Below are positions 37,201 through 50,716 of a stretch of 64,000 nucleotides of DNA, piece after piece. The stretch is from Tetrahymena thermophila SB210 (lineage: Eukaryota > Ciliophora > Oligohymenophorea > Hymenostomatida > Tetrahymenidae). The DNA lies in contig NW_002476157.1 of assembly GCF_000189635.1 (NCBI RefSeq), positions 186,001 through 250,000 on the forward strand, given 5' to 3'. The notes beneath the pieces are model-generated. The model was not told the origin of the DNA. It did no database searches and saw only the letters and a program-made list of their open reading frames with translations. The position numbers and the translations under genes were made by a program. Positions within the stretch are counted from its first letter, which is position 1, and each line of letters begins with the position of its first letter.

Positions 37201-39301
37201 GGTTTCTTCTAAAGAGCTTGAATGGCTAGAACATGTTACAAGAAGAGAAGTTTTAAAATTACCACCAAGACTTTCTTAGAGTATTCTAGTTAATTTTGAG
37301 TCTCTGTAGGGAATATGCTCAGAATTAGTTGTAAGAGAATGAATAACATTACCGAGACAACTTAAACTTAAATTAATTTTTTTTGCTTCTTCTAAAATAT
37401 CACCTATTGCTCCGGTTTTACCTACTTTTTCACTACCTGCTAAATCAACTAAGTTCAATTTTCCCTTTTTTTCAGTATCATTTGGGTATCTTTACTTTAT
37501 TTCTAACATAAAAATTGTGTGTGAACGAGAACTATATTGATTAATTCTAGTAGCTGCTACTTTTCTAGCCTATTCACCTAATTCTAGCATAGTGAGCAAT
37601 TCATTTTCTGTTCCAACACTCTTTTTAAGTTTAAAAATATTTTTTTATGCAATTAAATCTATTAAAAATACTTTTCCAAATTAATACTTTTGTATTTTAA
37701 AATGTATTTTGCTTAAAGAATTAAATTCAAATAAATCTTTTTATTTTTTTAACAGATTTCAAAATCAAATTTGAATGATTTGATTTAAAATATTATCAAA
37801 AAAGCCTTTTTCTATTTTTTGCTGTTTTTAGTATTAGAATTTTTCGAAAAGAGAAAAATATAAATAGAATTGATTGTTCAGTTTAGTAGATAATTATTGG
37901 CAAATATATTAATTATCTATTGAAAAGTTTATGTAAATTCTAATAAAGATGCTAAATAAAGCTACTTACTAATTAAGTGAGGCCTTCTACGTAAATACCT
38001 CTTGTGGGAGATTCCTTTATTTTTAAATCACATTTTTAAATGCAAAGTAAATCATGAAGATTTTCTTTGTAAATTTCGAGCATAGAGCAAGTTAGAATAA
38101 ACTCAATATCCATATCACATTGGTTGATGGTTTGAAAAATATGTTCGCTATTTAAAAATATTAAATTATAATTAGGCATCAATTATAAAGTAACTTTCAG
38201 AGAGAAAAATTAGATCTCTAAAATTGCTTTAAAATAATATAAATGTAATTAAATAATAATTATTACATGGATCGTGGTATTAAACCTTTTAGGTTTTTAT
38301 TGTAAATATCACCGAACATACTATATGTTTTTCCTGAACCTGTTTAACCATATGCAAAGATGGTACCATTGTATCCATTCATTACATCTGTGATTGTTTC
38401 TCTTCCTACTGCTTCATAAATTTTATGCTAAGATGTGTTTGGGTCAAAGACATAATCCATCGTAAAGACTGTTGAATCTGGCATTAAAACAACAGTTTTT
38501 TCATCAGGGTAAAGACAGCAATCGTTTCCTATTTCATTTTTTGTCAGTTCGATTTCAATTTTATTTAAAGGTCTGAATCTAGCGAATACCTTAGTATTAA
38601 CGCATTTTTCATTATTTTAGAGTGCTTGTTGAAGAATTATATTTGAAGATGAGCGTGAAAGCCCTTTTTACTAATTATTTATATTTTAATACTACTACTA
38701 GTTTTACTTCTCTGAATGATTCTATATTAATATAAAATAATTTAAATAACTGTCACAAAAGCTAGATTTATTCATTTGTAATTTATCTATTTGAAATATT
38801 TTAAATTTAAAACTTGCACTAGTCTTTTTTTTATATTGAATATATATTAACTCCTTTTATATTTAAAAATAAACATAGTAGAAGAATTTGAATGATTACA
38901 TAAGGTTGCTCAGGTTTAGCTCTATATCTTGATATTATTTCGTTTTTAAGATTAGCTGAAACATGCTTAAGAGATTAGTTTCCACCATTTCTGCTTTTTG
39001 AGCGGCTCTTAGAATTATGCTTTTTAACTTTTGCTAATTCCTTTTTTAATTTTTCAAGCTAAAGATTTGAACTTGATGGAGTGTGATTATTACTACGTGA
39101 AGAAAAAAAATTTCCTTAAGTTTTAGCACCTTCGAGGATTGCTTAGGATTCTGAGTAGTTCCTAGAATGCTCGTTAGTTGCGCTTATTATAGAATTATTT
39201 TGCTAAGGTATTTGATAATTAGTTTCAAACAAAAAATTATTATGATTATTGCCATTCAAATTGCTATTGCTATTTGAGTAATTATAGCTGTTGTTTTTCA
39301 T
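34224..39301 (-). CDS. kinesin motor protein with N-terminal extension, long coiled coil and Q/N-rich tail
   Basis: Exons with checked phase: 38900-39301, 38267-38721, 37970-38147, 36802-37620, several shorter exons between 36780 and 35040 not fully resolved, then 34897-35022 and 34224-34838. About 180 N-terminal residues are Asn/Ser/Gln-rich. The motor then starts [10 protein letters not shown], with P-loop GQTGSGKT, switch [11 protein letters not shown], switch [17 protein letters not shown], and [22 protein letters not shown]; it most resembles conventional (kinesin-1) motors. A long heptad-rich stalk follows, then a tail of about 200 residues dominated by Gln/Asn, including a pure Gln run encoded by TAA/TAG. 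No IAK autoinhibitory motif or light-chain site seen. An N-terminal motor with a coiled-coil stalk implies plus-end-directed microtubule transport. The first exon may extend upstream to about 39390. Confidence 0.85.
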
Positions 39302-39392
39302 TCCTTGCTTTCTTTAAACTGATCTTTAAGATTTATTAATTCTTTTACCTATCTATCTTTTAATTTTTGATTTTTTGAGATTCCTTAATATT

Positions 39393-40101
39393 TCAAATTT
39401 TTGATTAAATAATTGATTAACATCTCCCTTAATCAAAAATTAAATATAGAGCCTTCATTAAACATTAACAAACAAATAATCAAAAAAACATACAAACAAG
39501 CCTAATAAATTTGATATATATCTATCTATCTTAATAAATTTTCAAAGAATAAAAAAATTATTTAAGATTACCAGCTGAATATCCATTCGTTTTTCCATTT
39601 GAAATGTAAATTTTTTTGGTTTGGTGACTTAGTTTTGAATTAAATTTTTGTAAATTAATTTATTTGAAAGAAAATAATTAAAATTCATTTGAAAACTTTT
39701 ACTATTTTTAATCAACTAAAGTAAAATGAACAATAATTGTACTTTAAAAAAAAATCAACTTTTTTATAAAGTGTTGAGCTAGCTATAAATTAAATTTAGA
39801 TTATCAAAAAATAAATATAAATTGGAGAATTATCAATTGATTTTTCTAAATTTTAAATTATAATTAAATATTTTTAATTTTTTAAAATAAATTCTAAATT
39901 GACTTTAATTAATGGCTTTTTATTTGAATTAAAAAAAAATTAATTTTAGTTTACAAAATATATTTGTTAGGATAGAAATTGACAGATAGATTAAATAATT
40001 TATTTGAATAATAATTTTTAAAAAATTAATCAATAAAAACTCTTTTGAAGAAAAGCAAAAAAAAATGTTGAAACAATAACATATTATAAAATAAACACAT
40101 A
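39393..40101. other. intergenic, AT-rich
   Basis: About 700 bp between the kinesin 5' end and the 3' end of the RBR ligase gene (both minus strand). I see no coding beyond possible 5' kinesin sequence at its left edge. Confidence 0.45.
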
Positions 40102-41796
40102 TCAATCTATGTAAACAGTTCCACTTGCAACTGATTCTAGTAGTGAGTTCTAGTTAGTTTTAATAGCGTTTGATAATTTACTGATTTTGTTCTTAAAATC
40201 TTGATATTTTGTAAGAATATTAGGTGAAAATATAGAAGAAAAGTCAGTATTTTTAATCTCCTTTGTATAGTCTATAAAATCACTGGAGAGCAAAATGGCT
40301 AAACTCTCACAGAATCCTGCGAATTGCATTTACAGATCTTCAAAAAGTACTTTTGATTTAACTTACTCTGGAGTAAAGAAGTATGCGAAGGCATAAGACC
40401 ACTGTAATGTTTAACGAGAATCAAGCAAAATATTAAATCCATCCTCCAAAAACTGTGAATCGTGGAAGGTAATCTATAGCTATTTACAAAGAGTTTCACG
40501 AGTTGGCTGGACTAATTCGTTTTTCTTTTTCTTAATAACCTCAATTGATCTTAAACAATCTTTGAATTTGCCGACATAAAAACTACATTTTTCAAGCATT
40601 TTTTATTGCTTTTCTTTATCGGTAAGCTTTTCTTTGTCAGCATTCTAGGCTCCTGTGTAGTTATTACAGTTCATATGAGGAGATTTGTGATGAGTACCAT
40701 CAGCATCATCTTACCAAGGCTATTCACAAACATAGCAAAACGATTTATTACAAGGAGGAGAGCAGCGAATATAATTACAACCCATCGAACGCTCAACAGC
40801 TCTATTACAAAAAGGACATAACTTAGCATTTTGGATAATCCATAATAAGTTTGCATCGTCTCTACCCATCATTTCATTGAACTCACGATGCTATTTGCAT
40901 GTACAAGGATAATGATTATTTTGCTGGCATTTAAAGCAGAAAGATGTACCACAAAGACATTTAACTTAATTGACAGAAACACCATCCATTTTTTCAGCAG
41001 CATACTCACAATTATTACCTGGACAATACTAAATATTCTTGTTTTCTTCAACATAAGACATACCTAAAAATTTCTTGTAATTATCTTTTAATTTAGAATT
41101 ATTTTCATCTTAAGATAAAACATTAATGATGAAAGAATGGCGAATATAGCTATTACATCCTTCCATCATGCAACGGAAGAATGGGTTTTTTTCCTTTAAC
41201 TTTTATTCTATAAACCCTTTCCAGCAATCTGTGCAAAAGGTATGACCTTGCTTGCAAGATGCAACTACTTCGCTCTCACAGAAGCACAAATTACATAATT
41301 CATCGCTTCCCTTTCTAAATATCTCTTTGATCTCTCCTTTCTTTCTACAATCTTCGTAATATTTCTCTTCCCTGTCAAAGCCTAGATTCTTAAAGACTTT
41401 TTCTTAATCAGGAAAGTACTTATTTTATAGTTTTTACATCGACCATCCAAACTCATGGAAAATCAAAATACAATCATCTATGTCCATACAAACAAGTTCT
41501 ACAACTTCTTCCTTAATTTTGATCATCATTTAGTCAAAGATTTCACTCTAAAGAATGAATGCTTGACCTTCTTCATTTTTAAAACGCTTACTTTCCCACT
41601 TTGCAGATAATCCTTTAGTCAAAGTACATTCTTAAGTATCTTCACCTGATTTATATTTTTTGCTACTTTTTTTTTAAGTCATTTTTAGGTGTAAATCACT
41701 TTATTCATCCATTTCATCATGTTGATACTCTTCCTCATCATAGTATTCTTAATCATCATATCCTTCATCATCATAGTATCCTTCTTCGTCACTCAT
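40102..41796 (-). CDS. Ariadne-type RBR E3 ubiquitin ligase
   Basis: Intronless, 564 aa, close to human ARIH1 (about 557 aa). A very acidic Tyr/Asp/Glu N-terminus (MSDEEGYYDDEGYDD) is as in Ariadne proteins. RING1: CNLCFCESEVVASCKQGHTF, CTDCW, then CMMEGC. In-between-RING: YCPGNNC, KCLCGTSFCFKCQ, HYPCTC. RING2: LCPFCNRAVERSMGCNYIRC, PPCNKSFCYVCEQPW, with the catalytic cysteine expected at the C of NYIRC by analogy to ARIH1. A C-terminal Ariadne domain (helical, WSYAFAYFF as in YTYVFAFYL) completes it. It acts by transferring ubiquitin from E2 through a cysteine thioester, classically with cullin-RING ligases. Domain order and ligands are intact, so it is probably active. Confidence 0.9.
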
Positions 41797-42731
41797 TTAC
41801 TACTATCTATCTATTCTTCTATAACTAAAATTTTTCTTGTAAACTATACTTTGTAAATTAAATTTCAGATATTACAAATTAATTATCTTTTCTATTGAAT
41901 TTGGAAAATCTTTTCATCGTCAAAATATTGAAACAAATAAATTAATAAGTATAAAGTGAAGAGCGAATTATTTTTGATAAGGATACTCGAAAACACATTT
42001 GTTTTTATTAGACTCAACTTTTATTTCTGATCTTATTAATTCTTATAAATTATGATCCTACCTATTTTTTTAAATTTTTTACAATAAAATCAAAGCAACA
42101 TCTAACTTGGGTTTTTATCATTTCTATATTTCTATGAAATTTAAAATTATTTTGATTTAAGCTTAAAGAAATATAATTTTTTAATAAATAGAGAATTAAT
42201 TTAAAAAATTTAAATTTAATTAAATACAAAAGAATGAATTATGAATAATTTTAGATTTAATTTCTTTTAAATATTTCATCTTTTTAAATTGATGTTTGTT
42301 AAATATATAAAAATTAAAATCTTGAATTAAAAAATAAAACTAAAAAAAAAGTAATTGATTATTTATTTGCAAAGAGATGTTTTTGATGAAGTATTTTGTA
42401 AATAATTTTATCAATATGCAATATAAATTTAATAATTAATATTGAAAAAAGCAATACCAAAATAAATGTTTAGAACTTGACTTAGGTATTAATTAAAAAT
42501 ATTTAATAACTCGCGAGATATTTTTTGGTTTAGATATATTAAATGTTTGGATGACCAATAAATTAATAAATAAATATATCTATGGATATTGTAATATTGA
42601 AATTGATTAATTTAATATTTATATTGAAATATTGTAAACAAATATTAATTAAAATTATCTTAATCAAAGCTAGGTATTGATTGAATATTTTTACAAGTAA
42701 GTTATAGAGTTAGCTCTCACTGAATATTTGA
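41797..42731. other. divergent intergenic spacer
   Basis: About 930 bp between the divergent RBR ligase (-) and the coiled-coil gene (+). AT-rich, no coding seen; promoters of both must lie here. Confidence 0.45.
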
Positions 42732-44690
42732 ATGACTAGCAAAACACTTATCAATAATTTGGTTATTCCCAATTAAATAGAGGATACTAATTTGGAGCAG
42801 ATTAATGTTTAGTAAATAGTCTCTTAGTTGGTCACAAATTCTACTTTTTATAAGGAAAAGAAAAGTGTAATTAAATCTTCTAGGGCTTATTATGCAGATT
42901 AACCGTTAAGCATAAATGTAGGAGTTAAATATGAGCCCTATGTATTTGAGAAGAATTTAAAGAAAAATCATCGGTCTAAATTGGAAGAAGAAGTTTATAA
43001 AATAAAATAATACACGATTGACATCTAGAGAGCGGATTAGGAGGCAAAAGTTAAAGATAAAAATTTTGAGAAAATGAGATAATTAGATATGCAAAGTTTA
43101 GAGAAAAGGATCCCAAAGTTAGCGATTTTACATAAGATTTAAGCTTTTCATAGACGAAAATGTCCTTAATTTGATATAAATAAATGCCTAAACAGAAAGA
43201 AATAATATTCTGATGATATTTCAAGAGAAGAAATTATTGAAATGGAAGAAAAAAAGATTTCTTAATAAGTAGCTCGTAAAACATTACTTCAAAGACAATA
43301 GGATATAATAAAGAGATGTCTGTCTCCAAAGATGAGAGAAGTCTTAGGAGTTCATATAGAATTAAAAAACGATAGTTTTGGAGATGAATCAAACAATCAC
43401 TAAACTTATAATTAAGCTAGACGTGTAAGCTCGTTTGGATTTTCTAGCCGTACTCCTTCTAACCGTCACTAAACTCCTTGTTGCTCTTCTTTCCATGACG
43501 ATAATATTTAAAAGAATTATATGAATAAATCATATAATAGCTCAAGAGCGTAATCATCTTCAGAAAATAGAAGAAAAAATTTAGTTAACTAGTCTTTGGA
43601 AATGAATATGCAATCATATGGATAAACTTATTAAGAAAGTTAAGCTTAACCTATAAGCCAGAAAAGGCATAGCTTTTTGTTCCCTGCAAGTCATCAAATT
43701 CTTTAGTAAAACATTGAATAAAGTAGTATTTAGTAATATAATTAAAACACTTATAACGGCAGTACATTATAATCTACGATTTAATAAGCTTAAAATAAAC
43801 GAAAAATTTCTTCTGCAATGTGTAGCCCCTAAATACAGACACCAATGTAATAAAATTCACCTGAAAGGGAAAAATAAGATCTATTAATGTAGAGAAAATA
43901 GAGAGAGAATAGCCCAATGAGATTCCTTTTCAAAAAATATGAAAACGTTGTAAATGAAAGTTATGATGATTTTAGAATTGAAATGAAAAATATAGCTGAT
44001 GTATATTTGCCACATTAAAAATAAAGTAAAAATTCAAACAGTGGAACACAGCAAACTGATACAAATAATGCTAAAACTTAAAACACAGAAATAAATTAAG
44101 CAAGAAAACTATCAGTTTAATAGATCCTAAATGCAAATGCTACCAATCAGAATATTTATGAATAGCTTTCAAGCCAATAAAATTTATAGTAAAATGCAAA
44201 TTAAAGAAAATAGTCTATTTCACTTTCATAAAATAACTAACAAAAATCAAGATTTAATAATTTTTAATCTTCTTCTCCTCAGTAATAGCAGTAAACTACT
44301 GCAGATAATTTTGAAACATAAAATGTAGAAAATTCAGGAATGCCAAGTTAAAAGCAGTCAACTACTGCAAAAGGCAGATTCATAGAGAAAAATTAAGGGG
44401 TGTAGTAACTGAATAAGACATTAACAGAATTTGAAAAAGAGAATTAAAAAATTAAAAAACAAGTAAATAATTTTTAAAAGAATTTGGAAAAAAACGATAA
44501 AAAAATGGATGAAGCATTAGAAATGAGACGAAAATGTGATTCTTACAATGTAAGTGATTTTCTAATGAAGGTTCAATAAAAAAAAATAACTGAATAAGAA
44601 GAAAAATAAAAATAAGAAACAATAAAGAAAAAATTTAGTAAAGTAGAAAGAAATACTTAAAATAATGGGCAAATACATTAAAATAATTGA
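42732..44690 (+). CDS. Q/S-rich protein with C-terminal coiled coil, 652 aa
   Basis: A single intronless frame from ATG 42732 to TGA 44688, with an in-frame TGA immediately before the ATG that fixes the start. The N-terminal 200 residues are charged and helical (EKNLKKNHRSKLEEE; REEIIEMEEKKISQQ) with a Cys-containing piece (HRRKCPQFDINKC). The middle is low-complexity Ser/Asn/Gln with several SRTPSNRH-like basic/proline stretches. The last 110 residues form a coiled coil (LNKTLTEFEKENQKIKKQV...). Many TAA/TAG Gln codons. No domain recognised; composition is like ciliate cytoskeletal or basal-body-associated proteins, which is only an analogy. Confidence 0.75.
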
Positions 44691-46001
44691 TATTATTATT
44701 TTAATCATTTTTAACTATTAATTTGTAAACCTTTTTATTATTCTTAGCTTTTAATAAAATTTTTATATTACTTGTAAATGAAATTACTTTTGTAAATAAA
44801 TTAATAAAATGATTGATTTTTAAAATATTAAATAAATAAAAAAATGTTAATTAATTTTAAAAAACAAACTGAAATTCTTTAAAACTTAAAAATAAATATC
44901 ATAAGAATTAATTAGTTGTTTAAGCAAAGAAATATTTATTTATAATTAACTCCACTACCATGTTAATTTATTTTATTTATTTTTAAGTTTCAACTTAGTA
45001 AAGATCATTTTATTTATTTTTCAAAAATTATTAATAAAGTTATAAATTATATTTTGAGTATAAAAAATGAATTTATTTAAAAAGGAAAATTTTATTATTA
45101 AATTTACAGATAAATACTTAGTTTCTTATATAAGTATATAAATTAAAAAGTTTTATCAAATTAAAAAGTATTATTAATTTAACCTTGCTTTTAAAGCAAA
45201 ATATCATTTTATATTTTATATATCGAGATTTTATTATTAAGAAATTATTTTTTTTAAATTTTTTTAGCTACTTAAGATTTTAATATTTTATAATGCAAAA
45301 ATAATCTAAATTTCTCTTCTTGATTAAATTTATCTTTTTTTTAGAGCAAATCATGAAACATTTAAAAAATTTTTATTTTTCACTTACCACAAATTAATAA
45401 CTATAATTATATCACAAGCAAATATAAATTACAATAATCTGATCAGAAAAAAAATTTGTTTTAATAGGTTAAGAATAAATTAATTAAAAATGATTATTAT
45501 TCAGAATAATATATTTAATAAAGAATTATTTAAATTTAATCATTAACTATTAATTATCCTTATTTACTTTATAATAGTATACTTTTTTTAACAGAAAACG
45601 AAAATAGTTAAGTTACTGAAAGTAAATATGGATGGATGATTCTTTAGGTATGCTTATTATGGATAGTGTTAGAAATTTTATATCCACATAAAGATTTATT
45701 AATTAAGAATATTGCTTATCTTTAAGCACTTGATTTGACTACTTAGTAGTGGGAGTGCTTGTATTTAGCATCACAAAATATAAATAAGAATGAAATAAAT
45801 AAATAAAAAAGCAGGAGTAATTAAAAAAACTAAATCAAAAAAAATAAACTTTTGTAAATATTATTGATTTTCTAAATATTATACAAAAGTAATTTATAAT
45901 AAAAAACAAAATTGATTAATCAATCTGTGATTTATTAATTGAATAGAATCTATCTATATAAATAGGGATCGCTCATTTAAGTAAATCACTAAAATAAATT
46001 A
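44691..46001. other. intergenic, AT-rich
   Basis: About 1.3 kb between two plus-strand genes. A slightly GC-richer patch near 45590-45780 holds short ATG-led frames that stop early; it may be 5' untranslated sequence of the RasGEF gene. No coding supported. Confidence 0.45.
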
Positions 46002-49000
46002 ATGAGTGAAATGATCAATTAAAAGATTAAACCTGATGTAGACTTGCATTCTTACTACAAAATGAGGACAAAGGGGAAAAAATTCTCTCTTGAATTTAAT
46101 TAAATGTCTTATACTCATGGTTCTTTAAGTGAGAATATAAGGGACGGGCTCATTTTAAGTAATCAAATGAGTAAATAATTATTAATACTAATTTGAATAT
46201 CATATTTTATTATGTAAAACTGATCAATCATAATTGATAAATAAATTGTATTTAAATACTTAGAAACAATTAACGAAAGTGATGAGTTCAATCAATCAAA
46301 AATCAATGAAGCGTAGAACTAATTTTTGTAGCCTTAATCTGATATTTTTATAGGTAGTTCTGAATCCCATCTAAGTCAATCAGCGAATGAAGATTAGATG
46401 AATTCCAAAATCAGGCTACTTAATAATAAAAAGTAATCGATGGAAATAGGAATATAAAATAATGATATGTTTAATGATACTAAATGCAATAGCTCAACAA
46501 CTCATTACAATCCAGAAATGCACAGCAAAATAAAAAAAACTCATAAAATTGGAACGAAAAGCTCACGGAGTTTAGATTACGCTTCCAAATATAAGAATAA
46601 TTATAATTATATTAGAAATTTTCTTGTAAGTGGCTAACCTAAATTTAAAAATAAATAAGATAATTGTTTTCCAAATTAATAAATAAATCAATAACAATTT
46701 GATTAAAATGATTGCAGCGGAGAGAACATTTAAAATTTGAACACACATAAGAAGAAAAGAAAGTATAGTCATTCTATTGATGAAATATTGTGGAAATCTA
46801 AGCATCAAAGCTTAGCATCTTAATTGGAGTTTTAAAACCAAAAAAAATTAACAACACGCTTAGAATGTCAATCCTCTATTCATAATTTACTAAAAAGTAA
46901 GCTTGCCTAATTTAAGATGAAAAGAGCTAGTTCAGATCAATCATAAATGCTAACAGTAATAGAAATTATGGAATAATTCTATTCTAGATAAGCTATTAAA
47001 AATATCAATTAAAATGAATTAGATATTTCCTATGATTTCAATACTTCCTGCTGTTCTAACTCTATTACGCCTTAGTTTTTCACTGAGGAAACAGCGGCAA
47101 AGTATATTTTGAAACTCTTCAAAAACAGAAACTTTTTAAAGAAAAATTATTTAGAAGAAATTCATAAAAGCAAAGAAGGTCATATTTAATTTAAGGAATG
47201 CTGTCTTGAGGGAAAATGCGCAGCAAACGGAAACAAAACACCACATGTAAATAAAATCAAGTGCATGCATAAATACCTCCTTTTGTATAGAGCATTTTAA
47301 GATGAATAATTTTTCAATGAGCTAGTAATTAATACATACGATTTTCTAATAAGCAATCATGAGTTATTTACTCAAATGGTTTGCTTCTTCTTTTTCAATG
47401 ATAATGTCTCTTTTAATAGATAATTTAAATGTCTTGAATTTTGTCTTAAATGGATCTCTAAAAGGCCTTTTACTTTCCAAGAAAATTCAGACCTGTTTTA
47501 TAAAATGAAAGAGTTTGTATAATTTATAAAATTAAAATATTGTTCTTTCAAATTATCTGAAAATGGAGCAGCTTATTAAAAGCAAGCTTCTCCCTGTAAA
47601 TGCGATTCCTTTTTAAAGCAATTTAATTTTGTAAATAATCCAAATGATAATTAAGAGCAAATTTATATTATATAGAAAGATCCTCTTACTATTTAATCAC
47701 CAATAAAACTTTTGAAACAAAACTTTTCTACACCAGCAATGGACGAAGCAAGGTCATATGAATTTTATAAGTTAAAAAATCTTCAATAAAATAAATCTGA
47801 AGCAATTAGTCATCCTGAATATAACTTAAGACAAAACAGTATAGGCAGTAACTAAAACTCATATTTTGATAACCGTATGCAAAGCAATGACTTCTCTGTC
47901 TAAAATTCCTTTAACAATATAAACAATAATAACTCTTACAACTCAATTCCTTTAAATAACATAAAAAGTGAATCAAATAATAATAGCAATAATAACGACA
48001 ATGTTAATAGTAATAATTATGATAGCACACATGTATCTTTAGCTTCTAGATCTGAAAAGAGAAGAGGCCCTCCACCTGCTCTTGCTAGATATAATAACAC
48101 TCCAAATTAAAATTAAGCTAAGAAATTGCTTTCTAAAATTATTTTAAACTAAAATTCTTCTTCTCCATAAAAAATTTAAGAAGAAAAGTAAATCGAAAAG
48201 AGTTAATAACAAATATAGAGTTTTGATAGTAAAACCACTTCAATACCTTTTATAAAAGACAGTAGAGGAGCTACAAGCTCAATATATTGTAATTCTCAAG
48301 CGACTGCAGCATGCACCTTTACAAATCAAGGAGAGAATGTGATTTTTTCATAAACAGAGTCTTCTGCTCACATAAACACTTTTAAATCATTATTTTCAGA
48401 AAGAAAAGAAAGTCAAGATTTGTTGTAAATACCTTAATTTAAGGGTCCTTAAGTAAAATCCATGCTAATTAATTAAACATAAAGCATAGATGAGTTTTCT
48501 TCATCATACAACAATAAAACAGGTCTTATTTATCCTACCAATTTATCTGCTTCTCTCTACCTAGAATAATAGTCTAGCAACAATTTAGATAACAATTATT
48601 TGTCTGGATCTAATAGTATGAGCAAGTCTCATCAACCACCATAAAAATAATATGCCAAGTTAAGCCAGCTAGAGACTAAGTAGAATCACATTTAGTATAA
48701 GGATGGAATTAAAGAAGAAGAAATTATTGAATCTTAGGAATCTTCTTATATCTCTTCTTAGTCTTCCTCTGTAAGAGAAAAAAGTTACAGCGCCAGTTAA
48801 TTAACATTAGTTGTTTAGTCTATTTAATAGGGAAACTCATCATCGAATTCGAATGGAAATAATTCTAGTTTAAAATCTTATCAAAACACTAGTGCTTTGA
48901 AATTAAGTCCTCCAAGCTAAAATGTAAGCCAACTAAAATAAATGAGTCCTAATAACAGTAATCAGCAAAACAGTTCTTTAAAATTGAGCTTGAATAATGA

Positions 49001-50078
49001 TAGCGAAATAAAAAAAAATAAAAAAAAGTAATTAAATAAAAGACTAACTGCTGATGAAATATAGCTATAAGAAATGTCTGAAAAGATTATGCAAATAGAA
49101 AACACCTTAATTTAGACAGAGGTGAAACAAAATGATATTAGATTGACTTCATAATTTGCTTAGACATTTAAGTGTCTTTCTTAATCTTAGCTCCAATAGA
49201 TTCAAGATAAATGGCATGCAACTATAAGGTCAAGATTCTATGAAAGACTAAATACCTAAATTCTGAAGGAAAAGTTTTCTCATGACATTTTCATTTAGTT
49301 TGATATAGACATAATAGCTTAACAAATATGTCTTATTGACCACTCATTATTTTATAATATCAATATTTATGAGTTGTTCCAAGACAAAAGACTCAAATCC
49401 TTTAATTTATTTACGCAGTATGGTTAAAAAAAGAATCTTAATCTTGTCAAAAGACGCTTTAACTTATTTACTTACTTCATTATTTTTATAATATTATTGC
49501 AACATTCACAGTCAGAGACACTTCAAATGTATGAAAAGCTACTTCATTTAAGTGAAAGGGCTCTTGAGTACTAAAATTACAATCTTTGTCTATAAATTTA
49601 TTCATCTTTTAACTCAAGTATAATTTATGAGAAAATAAAGCAAGTCTAGTAAGTATCTTCTTAGTTAACTAAAAAAAGATTCTCAGTTTTAGAAAAAGCT
49701 ATTGAATTCAATCGCTCTTTTCATAGTTTAAAAGAGTCTATGAGTAAAGCTAATCCTCCACTCGTACCTGCTTTGAATATAATCACAAGAGACCTCACAT
49801 TATTAGATCAGATTAAAGATGATTTCATCTAAGTTCAGCACTAGTAGCAAATAGATCTAGTCAAATTTGAAGAAATATCTAAACTTTCTCAAATAATTTT
49901 TAATGTAAAACGTCACAAATATCCTTTTGTAATTTACCCTGCAGTCTATGACTTTTTCTCTGTATAATTTGAGAGGTACATGGCTCAATACATAGATATG
50001 AAAGATATATCAACAGTTGAGTTTAAGCTCTCTGAGTTTGCTAAGAAATCTTGCTCTTCTAATTCTTCTAAAAACTGA
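46002..50078 (+). CDS. Ras-type guanine nucleotide exchange factor (RasGEF/CDC25 domain)
   Basis: Two exons in phase: 46002-46170 and 46264-50078 (1,327 aa). Residues about 340-480 resemble a RasGEF N-terminal module (TAAKYILKLFKNRNFLKKNY; LLLYRAFQDEQFF; FCLKWISKRPFTF). A long Ser/Asn/Gln-rich linker follows. The C-terminal 280 residues form a CDC25-homology domain: IAQQICLIDHSLFYNINIYE, NLNLVKRRFNLFTYF, NYNLCLQIYSSFNSS, then NPPLVPALNIITRDLTLLDQ and the HKYPFVIYPAVYDFF end. This domain opens Ras-family GTPases to exchange GDP for GTP. The insert and linker lengths are large for the family. A short basic stretch REKSYSASQL in the linker could be a regulatory site (inference). Family call firm; the partner GTPase is unknown. 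Confidence 0.85.
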
Positions 50079-50716
50079 TCTGGAAATAAACTCCAAATAA
50101 TAATAATAATTTTTAAAAATAATAAAATAAAAACACATAAAAACATAAATAAATAAATAGAAACAAAGAAGAAGAGTTTCGTCCATATTAGCCAACATCC
50201 ATTTTAAATTACTAAATAATAATTTAACAAACAACTATAAAATACCATAATAACTTATAATATAAAATAATAAAAATTTATTACACTTATTTAAATTAAT
50301 ATTTGAAGATTATTTATATAGCAATTTTCTCCTATAAATTAAGTATTTATATATTAAATAATGTCTGTCTGCTAACATATACTTATTCTCCTATATTTAT
50401 ATTAAAATGGTTTATTTGTTATAAACTTTAATAATTGAATTTTGCATACGTTCCTTTAAATAAAGCCTTATAAAATAATAATTTTTTTAATCTTCATTTC
50501 TAAAATTTAAAAATAATTCTTCATTTAATAAAAAAAAACTAAATTCATTTTTATTTTGGATATTTTAATAGACTTTTAAAATAAAATACTTATCAAATCC
50601 TTTGTTTTTTTTATAATTTAAACTTATTAAATCAACTTGAAATCAATTGTATCTTTTGAACATAAAGTTATTAAATATTATTAGATATAAAAAAAACAGG
50701 ATATTCATAATTAAAA
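50079..50716. other. intergenic, AT-rich
   Basis: About 640 bp between same-strand genes. Frames on either strand are short and of low-complexity composition; I see nothing coding. Confidence 0.5.

Noticed and set aside
40606-41054. Hydrophobic short frames on both strands
   Set aside because: They are out-of-frame shadows of the RING/IBR region of the Ariadne ligase.
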